Origin: JAHDBG01 sp963922685
GTDB taxonomy: Bacteria; Pseudomonadota; Gammaproteobacteria; Chromatiales; Chromatiaceae
Direction of reading: 5' to 3'
Assembly: GCA_963922685.1 (NCBI GenBank)
Contig: CAWUJM010000037.1
Location: forward strand, 1-18,371
DNA length: 18,371 nucleotides
In this document: in pieces, positions 7,496 to 13,744 of the stretch
Layout of the letters: every line of letters begins with the position of its first letter
Numbering within the stretch: the first letter of the stretch is position 1
Notes under the pieces: model-generated
What the model saw: the letters and a program-made list of their open reading frames with translations, nothing else
What the model was told of the DNA's origin: nothing
Databases searched by the model: none
Position numbers and translations under genes: made by a program

Positions 7496-7514
7496 TGTTT
7501 TCAGAGGCACCCAT
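7496..7514 (-). repeat. 19-bp repeat, inverted copy of 919-937
   Basis: The minus strand reads ATGGGTGCCTCTGAAAACA, identical over 19 bases to 919-937 on the plus strand, with no similarity in the flanks. It lies between the dctP terminator and dctQ. The form resembles a solitary insertion-sequence end or a protein-binding site; I cannot tell which. Confidence 0.7.
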
Positions 7515-7554
7515 AATACAGAAACAACCCTGACTGATTAAATGGAGATTATCC

Positions 7555-8160
7555 ATGCCTGACGCAGCAGAAAGCCGGCTCGGTTACTGGGTCAACGAGA
7601 TAGAAGAGGTCGGTATCGCGACTCTGCTTGGCCTGATGGCTCTGGTCACCTTCGCTAATGTGGTCGCCCGTTATGTCTTTCAGAGCAACCTGCTCTGGGC
7701 ACTGGAAACCACCACCTACCTGTTTGCCTGGCTGGTATTGTTCGGCATCAGCCATGCCGTGAAGATCTCTGCAAATCTGGGTGTGGATGCGGTCCTGAAT
7801 TACCTGTCACCACCCGCACAACGTATCTGCGCCTTAATAGCTGTCACCGCCTGTCTCACTTTTACTGTGTTACTGCTGTATGGTGGCTGGGAATACTGGA
7901 GCAAGTTTGCATTCAAACTGAGTTTTCTGGAGTCCGAGGATATCCCCTTCCCGGTCTGGCTGCAGAGCCTGCTCGGCTACGTTGAGGATGGCGAACCGAT
8001 CTACGAAAAAATACCACGATTTATCCCATATGTGATCTTGCCGGTTGGCATGGCATTACTGCTGATCCGTTATTTACAGGCTGCGGTACGTATCTGGCGT
8101 GGCGAACAGCGGATGCTGATCGCAAGCCATGAAGTTGAGGCGATAGAGGAACCGAAATAA
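7555..8160 (+). CDS. dctQ: TRAP transporter small membrane subunit, DctQ type
   Basis: DctQ is the four-helix inner-membrane subunit that docks with DctM and the loaded receptor. The 201-residue protein has membrane segments near residues 20-40 (LGLMALVTFANVVARYVF), 52-70 (TTYLFAWLVLFGISHAV), 90-112 (ICALIAVTACLTFTVLLLYG) and 158-178. SNLLWALE-type and AWLVLFGISHAVK sequences are typical of the family. It is somewhat longer than many DctQ proteins because of a hydrophilic loop (about 120-155) between the third and fourth segments. A GGAG site lies at about -10. Its stop overlaps the dctM start by one base (TAATG), showing translational coupling. Confidence 0.93.
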   Translation: MPDAAESRLGYWVNEIEEVGIATLLGLMALVTFANVVARYVFQSNLLWALETTTYLFAWLVLFGISHAVKISANLGVDAVLNYLSPPAQRICALIAVTACLTFTVLLLYGGWEYWSKFAFKLSFLESEDIPFPVWLQSLLGYVEDGEPIYEKIPRFIPYVILPVGMALLLIRYLQAAVRIWRGEQRMLIASHEVEAIEEPK

Positions 8161-9566
8161 TGGAAGTTTTACTCTTATTTACTGCGGTCATCACTCTGCT
8201 TCTGCTCGGCGTGCCGATTGCTATCGCACTAGGCCTGTCCAGCATTACCTTCCTGTTATATCACTCTGACAGTTCACTGGCTTCCGTCGCACAAACCTTA
8301 TTTGAGGCATTTGAAGGTCACTATACCCTGCTGGCCATTCCATTCTTCATTCTGGCTTCGTCTTACATGTCCACTGGTGGTGTGGCAAAACGAATCATTC
8401 GCTTTGCGATAGCCACAGTTGGTCATGTACGGGGTGGCCTGGCAATCGCCGGGGTGTTCGCCTGCATGTTGTTTGCGGCGCTTTCCGGTTCTTCTCCGGC
8501 TACTGTGGTTGCTATCGGAACCATTGTGATCAGCGGGATGCTGAAGGTTGGCTATACCAAAGACTTTGCCGCTGGTGTGATCTGTAATGCCGGCACCTTA
8601 GGTATCCTGATTCCGCCTTCCATCGTGATGGTCGTGTATGCGGCTGCAACCGATGTGTCAGTAGGCCGGATGTTTCTGGCCGGGGTGATCCCCGGGTTAC
8701 TCGCCGGACTGATGCTGATGATCGGTATCTATATTGCCGCCCGGATCAAAAACCTGCCAGCTCAGCCCTGGGCCGGATTTGGTGAAATCCGTGATGCAGC
8801 GATAGATGCCGGCTGGGGTCTGTTCCTGATCGTGATCATTCTCGGTGGCATCTATGGCGGCGTCTTCACGCCAACTGAAGCTGCAGCAGTGGCTTCCGTG
8901 TATGCATTTTTAATCGCGAACTTCATCTATCGTGACATGGGGCCACTGAAAGACCAGCCATTGCGCCGCGATGGAGAAAACCGCCTGTTTGCATTCATCC
9001 GTAACTGGCTGCTGTTCTTTCGCTATCTGATCCCGGCCATGTTCCATCCGGATCATCGACAGTCACTGCTGGAAGGTGGCAAGCTGACGATCATGTTATT
9101 GTTCATCATTGCTAATGCATTGATTCTGAAACATGTCTTAACCGAAGAACAGATTCCGCAGGAAATCGCTTCTGCGATGCTCGCTGCCGGTTTTGGCTCA
9201 GTCATGTTTCTGGTGATCGTCAACCTTATTCTGCTGATCGGCGGACAATTCATGGAGCCATCCGGACTGATTGTGATCGTTGCACCGTTGGTGTTTCCGA
9301 TTGCGATCCAGCTCGGCATTGACCCGATTCATCTGGGCATTATCATGGTGGTCAATATGGAAATCGGTATGATTACCCCACCGGTCGGTCTGAACCTGTT
9401 TGTGACCTCTGGTGTTGCGAAAATGTCGGTTCTGTCTGTGGTACGTGCTGCCACCCCCTGGCTCGGCATTCTGCTGATCTTCCTGGTGATGATCACCTAC
9501 ATCCCCTGGCTGTCCACCTTTATTCCGAACAGCCTGATGGGCCCGGAGGTGATCACCATTTCCTGA
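8160..9566 (+). CDS. dctM: TRAP transporter large membrane subunit, DctM type
   Basis: DctM forms the sodium-driven transport channel of the TRAP system in the inner membrane. The 468-residue product has about 12 membrane segments and family motifs: FILASSYMSTGGVAKRIIRF, ALSGSSPATVVAIGT, GTLGILIPPSIVMVVYA, YGGVFTPTEAAAVASVYAF and the C-terminal NMEIGMITPPVGLNLFV. It is about 40 residues longer than the common 425-430 residue form. The surplus is a polar loop around residues 258-305 (RDMGPLKDQPLRRDGENRLF and following). It overlaps dctQ by one base and ends ahead of a hairpin at 9582-9607. Confidence 0.95.
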   Translation: MEVLLLFTAVITLLLLGVPIAIALGLSSITFLLYHSDSSLASVAQTLFEAFEGHYTLLAIPFFILASSYMSTGGVAKRIIRFAIATVGHVRGGLAIAGVFACMLFAALSGSSPATVVAIGTIVISGMLKVGYTKDFAAGVICNAGTLGILIPPSIVMVVYAAATDVSVGRMFLAGVIPGLLAGLMLMIGIYIAARIKNLPAQPWAGFGEIRDAAIDAGWGLFLIVIILGGIYGGVFTPTEAAAVASVYAFLIANFIYRDMGPLKDQPLRRDGENRLFAFIRNWLLFFRYLIPAMFHPDHRQSLLEGGKLTIMLLFIIANALILKHVLTEEQIPQEIASAMLAAGFGSVMFLVIVNLILLIGGQFMEPSGLIVIVAPLVFPIAIQLGIDPIHLGIIMVVNMEIGMITPPVGLNLFVTSGVAKMSVLSVVRAATPWLGILLIFLVMITYIPWLSTFIPNSLMGPEVITIS

Positions 9567-9581
9567 GACATCATCCTCCCT

Positions 9582-9607
9582 GCTTCCCACATGCCTGTGT
9601 GGGAAGC
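9582..9607 (+). terminator. stem-loop after dctM (possible terminator without U-tract)
   Basis: A perfect 10-bp stem (GCTTCCCACA / TGTGGGAAGC) with a 6-base loop starts 15 bp after the dctM stop and ends 18 bp before the tRNA gene. No run of T follows, so it may be a Rho-assisted end, an RNA-stabilising hairpin or a processing signal. Confidence 0.55.
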
Positions 9608-9625
9608 AGCTCACGTCGCTTGTAC

Positions 9626-9702
9626 GCGCCCATAGCTCAGCTGGATAGAGTGTTGGCCTCCGAAGCCAAAGGTCAGAGGTTCGAGTCCTCTTGGGCGCGC
9701 CA
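9626..9702 (+). tRNA. tRNA-Arg, anticodon CCG
   Basis: This is a full 77-nt cloverleaf. The acceptor arm GCGCCCA pairs with TGGGCGC, and the D arm is GCTC/GAGT. The anticodon stem is TTGGC/GCCAA with loop CTCCGAA (anticodon 9660-9662, reading CGG), and the T arm is AGAGG-TTCGAGT-CCTCT. The discriminator is G and the CCA end is encoded. It should be charged by the ArgS of this window. No integrase or attachment-site duplication was seen at its 3' end. Confidence 0.97.
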
Positions 9703-9764
9703 TATGCTGGCGTATTCTGATCGGGGTTTATAAAAGAAAGACCTGACATTTAAGTCAGGCAAAT

Positions 9765-9793
9765 TTGCATTTAATTATCAATTATGCTTAAAT
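9765..9793 (+). promoter_or_regulatory. candidate sigma-70 promoter for the LuxR-type regulator
   Basis: TTGCAT (9765-9770) and TTAAAT (9788-9793) are 17 bases apart in an A/T-rich stretch just upstream of the regulator gene. The predicted start lies near 9800, inside the left arm of the inverted repeat 9795-9829. Confidence 0.45.
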
Positions 9794-9794
9794 T

Positions 9795-9829
9795 TTAAGC
9801 CTCAACCTGAATCCATGCACGAGGCTTAA
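9795..9829 (+). promoter_or_regulatory. 9-bp inverted repeat covering the regulator's ribosome binding site
   Basis: TTAAGCCTC (9795-9803) and GAGGCTTAA (9821-9829) are perfect inverted copies 17 bases apart. The right arm begins with GAGG, the best ribosome binding site for the ATG at 9834. The repeat could be an operator for autoregulation or a hairpin that hides the ribosome binding site. Confidence 0.6.
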
Positions 9830-9833
9830 CCAC

Positions 9834-10430
9834 ATGCAGCAATCCACCACGCAACAGATTCTGATTATTGATGACCATCAACTGATGCCGGAGCCATGGC
9901 TGAAACACCTCCACAAAGGCGGAAGCAGCACCCGAAATACCACGCGGGAACCGGAACAGATACGCAGTCTGATCCAGACGACCCAGCCTTATGCCTGGGG
10001 TATCGTCACTCTGCAGGAGATACATGAATGCAATCTGCTGATGCCGTTACGGCGCTGGTTGCCGCAGGCGATTCTGGTTGCCATTACAGCAACTGATGAT
10101 TTGCATAACTACGTTTATGCTGCTGGTATAGAGTATGCTGCCAGCAGCACACAACTGGACTGGCTCGCATTACACCAGCAGATCAGCCAAGCCCTGCGGC
10201 AACGCGCACAACAGCAACTCAGTCGCCCTAAACCCAGAAAGGTACAGCCGTTGAATACGCAACAGCGTCAGATCCTGCATTATGTTGCGCACGGTATGTC
10301 TAATAAAGAGATCAGCCGGGCGACTTATCTGGCTGAGGGGACGGTCAAAAATCACCTGATCAGAATTTTCGATTATCTGGGTGTCACCAACCGGACGCAG
10401 GCTGCCTTAAAGGCTGCACCCTTTGCGTAA
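9834..10430 (+). CDS. LuxR/NarL-type regulator with a degenerate receiver domain
   Basis: The C-terminal half (about residues 138-192) is a LuxR-type helix-turn-helix: LNTQQRQILHYVAHGMSNKE, ISRATYLAEGTVKNHLIRIF, YLGVTNRTQAAL. The N-terminal half keeps the start of a receiver domain (ILIIDDHQLM, D13/D14), but the rest is eroded. Where the phospho-acceptor Asp should follow a hydrophobic strand, the sequence is WGIVTLQE (Thr59). The Thr and Lys switch positions are not clearly kept: AITATDD retains a Thr, and no Lys is seen at YAASSTQ. It may therefore work without phosphorylation, responding to a ligand or protein, or be constitutive. It is 198 residues, close to the normal NarL size of about 210. 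It lies after the tRNA and converges on a TAXI gene; no sensor kinase is present. Its target genes are unknown; the dctPQM or TAXI genes are reasonable candidates. Confidence 0.85.
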   Translation: MQQSTTQQILIIDDHQLMPEPWLKHLHKGGSSTRNTTREPEQIRSLIQTTQPYAWGIVTLQEIHECNLLMPLRRWLPQAILVAITATDDLHNYVYAAGIEYAASSTQLDWLALHQQISQALRQRAQQQLSRPKPRKVQPLNTQQRQILHYVAHGMSNKEISRATYLAEGTVKNHLIRIFDYLGVTNRTQAALKAAPFA

Positions 10431-10431
10431 C

Positions 10432-10453
10432 GGGCACCTCTGCAGAGGTGCCC
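10432..10453. terminator. perfect 22-bp palindrome between convergent genes
   Basis: GGGCACCTCTG followed by its exact reverse complement forms an 11-bp self-complementary element one base after the regulator stop and 32 bp from the end of the convergent TAXI gene. Neither strand has a clear T-run after it. Placement suggests a shared bidirectional terminator; a cruciform or binding site is possible. Confidence 0.55.
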
Positions 10454-10485
10454 TGATCAGAATTACCGGTTGAGCACCCTGCGGT

Positions 10486-11436
10486 TCAGCGCAGTCCGGC
10501 CTCTTTGTAATAACGTAAGGCGCCTGGGTGCAGGGGTGCTGACAGGCCGTCAGATACCATCTGTGCTTCCTGCAGGTGCGCAAACGCCGGATGAAAGCGG
10601 CGGAACTGCGGCATATTTTCAAACACAGCTCTGACAACAGTATAGATCGTGCTGGCAGGTGTTTCTGTTGAGCTGACGAACGTCGCACCCACGCCAAAGG
10701 TCTGCACATCATCCGGATTACCTGAGTACATGCCGCCTGGAACCGTTGCGGTACGATAATAATCATGCTCAGCTATCAGCTTGTCAATCACCGGCCCGGT
10801 CACCGGCACCAGGACTGTATCACACGCTGTGGTTGCTTCTTTGATGGAACCATTCGGGTGACCGACAGTGAACACAATAGCATCCACCTTGTTATCACAT
10901 AAGGCCTGAGCCTGTTCGGCTGACTTCAGTTCTGTGACCCGCTTAAAATCATCTTTATCCCAGCCATACAGACGCATCAGCATATCCATATTGCCACGCT
11001 GACCGGAGCCCGGATTGCCGATATTGACACGTTTGCCTGCCAGATCGGTAAACTGGCGGATGTTGGCATCACGTCGGGCGATCACCGTAAATGGTTCCGG
11101 ATGTAACGAAAAAACCGCCCGCAGGTCCCGATTACCCTGACCCTTAAAACGATCTGTGCCATGATAAGCATGATGCTGCCAGTCAGATTGCACTACCCCC
11201 ATATCCAGCTCACTCGCACGAATCGCATTCAGGTTATACACAGAGCCTCCGGTACTTTCGACTGAACAGCGGAGGCCATGTGACTGGCGATCCTTATTTA
11301 CCAGACGACAGATCGCACCGCCGGTCGGATAATACACCCCGGTGACGCCTCCTGTACCAATGGTCACAAACTCAAATGCATATGCCGGCAGTGCCATTGC
11401 CAGCGCGGCTAATCCGGCTATCCATCGTTTTTTCAT
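10486..11436 (-). CDS. TAXI-family periplasmic solute-binding protein (canonical paralogue)
   Basis: The 316-residue product starts at ATG 11436, after a GGGAG site; the frame is open to 11481 but the longer form would bury the signal peptide. The signal peptide MKKRWIAGLAALAMALPAYA is cut near residue 20. The TAXI glycine-rich motif GTGGVTGVYYP (27-37) is intact, followed by SVYNLNAIRASELDMGVVQS, DWQHHAYHGT, HPEPFTVIARRDANIRQF, VNIGNPGSGQRGNMDMLM and PGGMYSGNPDDVQTFGVGAT. This family feeds TRAP transporters, classically ones with a fused DctQ-DctM subunit for glutamate or other organic anions. Only a DctP-type system lies nearby, so its membrane partner is elsewhere or it has a sensing role. 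It is convergent with the regulator and divergent from cvpA. Confidence 0.93.
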   Translation of the reverse strand: MKKRWIAGLAALAMALPAYAFEFVTIGTGGVTGVYYPTGGAICRLVNKDRQSHGLRCSVESTGGSVYNLNAIRASELDMGVVQSDWQHHAYHGTDRFKGQGNRDLRAVFSLHPEPFTVIARRDANIRQFTDLAGKRVNIGNPGSGQRGNMDMLMRLYGWDKDDFKRVTELKSAEQAQALCDNKVDAIVFTVGHPNGSIKEATTACDTVLVPVTGPVIDKLIAEHDYYRTATVPGGMYSGNPDDVQTFGVGATFVSSTETPASTIYTVVRAVFENMPQFRRFHPAFAHLQEAQMVSDGLSAPLHPGALRYYKEAGLR

Positions 11437-11527
11437 CGTAAACTCCCGAAAATAAAAAATCCGCAGGTATCGCAAACACAATCCACCCCGGACTTTACAC
11501 CGATCAGACTACAGGCACAACAGTGTC

Positions 11528-11545
11528 AGCATTCCCGGGAATGCT
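11528..11545. promoter_or_regulatory. 18-bp perfect palindrome, candidate operator
   Basis: AGCATTCCCGGGAATGCT is its own reverse complement. It lies 92 bp from the TAXI start codon and 170 bp from the cvpA start, a natural place for a dimeric repressor or activator controlling one or both genes. Confidence 0.6.
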
Positions 11546-11640
11546 TCTTCAGGTACAGTGGGACAACCACCTGCATCGCTATTTTCAGGTAGGCACTACC
11601 AGTACCTCAACGCTGCTTTACGATCTGGCGAGCACGTGTC

Positions 11641-11673
11641 ATTCTGCGCGCAGCGGAGCTGCAGTCGCAGAAT
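11641..11673 (+). promoter_or_regulatory. stable hairpin in the leader of cvpA-purF-metZ
   Basis: The outer arms ATTCTGCG (11641-11648) and CGCAGAAT (11666-11673) pair perfectly. Inside, GCAGC (11650-11654) pairs with GCTGC (11658-11662) around GGA. Only one base on one side and three on the other are unpaired, giving 13 base pairs in a 33-base element. No U-tract follows. It ends 41 bp before the cvpA start codon. Confidence 0.6.
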
Positions 11674-11714
11674 CTGCCTGACCTGCTACTAACCTGTCTC
11701 ATCTGAGTATACTC

Positions 11715-12236
11715 ATGCCCTGGTTAGATTATGTCCTGCTCGGAATTATTGCGGTTTCCGCATTAATCAGTCTGGCACGTGGCTTTGCGCGCGAGGCCTT
11801 TTCACTGGCCGTCTGGGTGCTGGCGTTCTGGGTAAGCTGGCAGTTTTTCCGCGATCTGGAACTTCAGTTCATGCCCTGGATCAGCTCTCCTACCGTGCGG
11901 CTGGGGATTGCGTTTGCCTTACTGATGATCGTCACCTTACTGCTCGGTGGCATGGTGAACTATCTGCTGATTCAACTGATTGAGCGCACCGGCATGTCGG
12001 GCACCGACCGGTTTATCGGCATGCTCTTCGGTGTTGCGCGGGGCGCACTGATGAACACGATACTCGTGTTACTGGCCGGCCTGACTGTGATGCCACAGGA
12101 GATCTGGTGGCAGGCATCGCAACTGGTCCCTTATTTTGTCGGTCTGGCGGCCTGGCTACAGACCCTGCTGCCGGACGATATTGCGCAATATTTTCAGTAT
12201 GCGGACGGCGCAACCGCGACAGCCCGGAGCCTGTAA
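11715..12236 (+). CDS. cvpA: CvpA-family inner-membrane protein
   Basis: The 173-residue protein has four predicted membrane segments, near residues 5-22, 28-45, 60-82 and 98-120. It carries the family opening MPWLDYVLLGIIAVSALISL, then ARGFAREAFSL; the RGF-x-RE motif is typical. CvpA was named for a need in colicin V production in E. coli and is linked to envelope stress resistance; its molecular role is unsettled. It sits directly before purF, as in many proteobacteria, with 2 bp between its stop and the purF start. The start codon overlaps a 12-bp palindrome (11704-11715), and no strong ribosome binding site is visible. Confidence 0.93.
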   Translation: MPWLDYVLLGIIAVSALISLARGFAREAFSLAVWVLAFWVSWQFFRDLELQFMPWISSPTVRLGIAFALLMIVTLLLGGMVNYLLIQLIERTGMSGTDRFIGMLFGVARGALMNTILVLLAGLTVMPQEIWWQASQLVPYFVGLAAWLQTLLPDDIAQYFQYADGATATARSL

Positions 12237-12238
12237 AG

Positions 12239-13744
12239 ATGTGTGGTGTGGTCGGTATAGTAGCAAAGACACCCGTAAACCAGGTGTTGTACGATGTGCT
12301 GCAGGTATTGCAGCATCGCGGCCAGGACGCTGCCGGTATCATGACCTGTGAAGATGCCAGGCTGCATCTGCGCAAGGCCAACGGGCTGGCACGGGATGTG
12401 TTCCGGACAGAACATATGCACCAGTTGCGAGGCAATGCCGGGATCGGGCATGTGCGCTATCCGACAGCAGGTTGTGCTTCATCAACCGAGGCACAACCCT
12501 TTTATGTGAATTCGCCCTACGGTATCGCACTGGCACACAATGGTAACCTGACCAATGCGCAGACCGTGCGCCAGGCCCTGTTTACCGAAGACCGGCGACA
12601 TATCAATACCGGGTCTGATTCAGAAATCCTGCTGAATGTCTTTGCGCATGAACTGTCGGCACAGACCGATAAGCTGACCGTGCAGGCAGATGATGTCTTT
12701 CGCGCCGTGCAGGCAGTGCACCGGCGTTGTCGCGGCGGTTATGCGGTAGTGGCCCTGATCGCCGGGTATGGCATGGTCGCGTTTCGTGATCCGAACGGCA
12801 TTCGCCCGCTGGTATATGGTGTACGCGACAGTGCAGCCGGACGCGAATGGATGGTTGCCTCAGAAAGTGTCGCACTGGCTGTCTCCGGCTTCCGGTTGGT
12901 GCAGGATATTGCGCCTGGTGCTGCATTGATTGTGACGGCTGCCGGAGAACATGCGACCCGGCAGTGTGCGCAGCATACCCAGCATTCGCCCTGTATCTTT
13001 GAATATGTGTATTTTGCCCGGCCTGATTCAGTGATTGATGGTGTGTTTGTGCACAAGGCGCGCCAGCGGATGGGCATCAGTCTGGCGGATAAGGTACGGC
13101 GCGTACTCCCCGATCAGCCAATTGATGTGGTGATCCCGATTCCGGATACCAGCCGCACCTGTGCCATGACCCTGGCAGACAGATTGCAGATACCCTATGC
13201 CGAAGGCTTTATCAAAAACCGCTACATCGGGCGTACCTTTATCATGCCGGGGCAGACCCGGCGCGAAAAATCAGTGCGCCAGAAACTGAACCCGATAGAT
13301 ATCGAATTTAATAACAAGCGGGTGTTACTGGTTGACGATTCCATCGTGCGCGGAACCACCTCGCAGGAGATCATCACCATGGCGCGCGAATCAGGTGCCA
13401 GACAGGTCTATTTTGCGTCCGCCGCGCCACCGGTGCGGCATCCGAATGTGTATGGTATCGACATGCCCGCTGCCGATGAACTGATTGCGCATGGACGTAC
13501 CGAACGCGAAGTGGGTGCACTGATCGGTGCTGATGCGATTATCTATCAGGAACTGGACGACCTGATTGATGCGGTACAGAAAAAAGGCAAGGATTGTATT
13601 GATCGGTTCGATACCTCAGTCTTTGATGGTGACTACGTAACCGGAGATGTGACCCCTATGTATCTCAGCCAGCTCCAGGCAGAACGCAACGATACCGCGC
13701 AAGCCCACCATACAACCGGCAATCACCTGACTCATCTGTTATGA
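12239..13744 (+). CDS. purF: amidophosphoribosyltransferase (first step of purine synthesis)
   Basis: PurF converts PRPP and glutamine to phosphoribosylamine in the cytoplasm. I chose ATG 12239, not upstream in-frame codons, because the protein must begin MCGVVGIV: Cys2 becomes the N-terminal nucleophile of the glutaminase domain. A GGAG site lies about 10 bp upstream, inside the cvpA end. Other marks are QHRGQDAAGI (25-34), AHNGNLTN (about 99-106), INTGSDSEILLN, the phosphoribosyltransferase part with VVIPIPDTSRTCA, and the PRPP loop LLVDDSIVRGTTS (about 362-374). The length, 501 residues, is normal. It overlaps metZ by four bases (ATGA). Purine-responsive control is expected, but no clear PurR box is seen. 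Confidence 0.97.
   Translation: MCGVVGIVAKTPVNQVLYDVLQVLQHRGQDAAGIMTCEDARLHLRKANGLARDVFRTEHMHQLRGNAGIGHVRYPTAGCASSTEAQPFYVNSPYGIALAHNGNLTNAQTVRQALFTEDRRHINTGSDSEILLNVFAHELSAQTDKLTVQADDVFRAVQAVHRRCRGGYAVVALIAGYGMVAFRDPNGIRPLVYGVRDSAAGREWMVASESVALAVSGFRLVQDIAPGAALIVTAAGEHATRQCAQHTQHSPCIFEYVYFARPDSVIDGVFVHKARQRMGISLADKVRRVLPDQPIDVVIPIPDTSRTCAMTLADRLQIPYAEGFIKNRYIGRTFIMPGQTRREKSVRQKLNPIDIEFNNKRVLLVDDSIVRGTTSQEIITMARESGARQVYFASAAPPVRHPNVYGIDMPAADELIAHGRTEREVGALIGADAIIYQELDDLIDAVQKKGKDCIDRFDTSVFDGDYVTGDVTPMYLSQLQAERNDTAQAHHTTGNHLTHLL

Larger units (their letters stand above)
11437..11714. promoter_or_regulatory. divergent control region between TAXI gene and cvpA-purF-metZ
   Basis: These 278 bp contain no gene. 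They hold an 18-bp perfect palindrome (11528-11545), two direct copies of TTCAGGTA (11548-11555 and 11584-11591), and a small inverted repeat GGTAG-GCA-CTACC (11589-11601). A two-tier hairpin (11641-11673) and a 12-bp palindrome touching the cvpA start (11704-11715) follow. A full PurR box of the E. coli type is not present. No clear sigma-70 promoter could be fixed for either side. Confidence 0.6.

Noticed and set aside
9198..9749. Minus-strand open frame containing PKRTRTSDLWLRRPTLYPAE
   Set aside because: This is the well-known false protein made by translating the antisense strand of a tRNA; it covers the tRNA-Arg and dctM on the wrong strand.
11440..11520. PurR-like box (CGCAAAC) and a sigma-54-like TGGAT...TTGC element upstream of cvpA or the TAXI gene
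   Set aside because: Only half of the PurR palindrome is present, and the GG to GC spacing is 9 rather than 10 bases.
12107..12238. Upstream in-frame extension of purF by 44 residues
   Set aside because: PurF must start MCG so that Cys2 becomes the N-terminal nucleophile; the extension overlaps cvpA in another frame.
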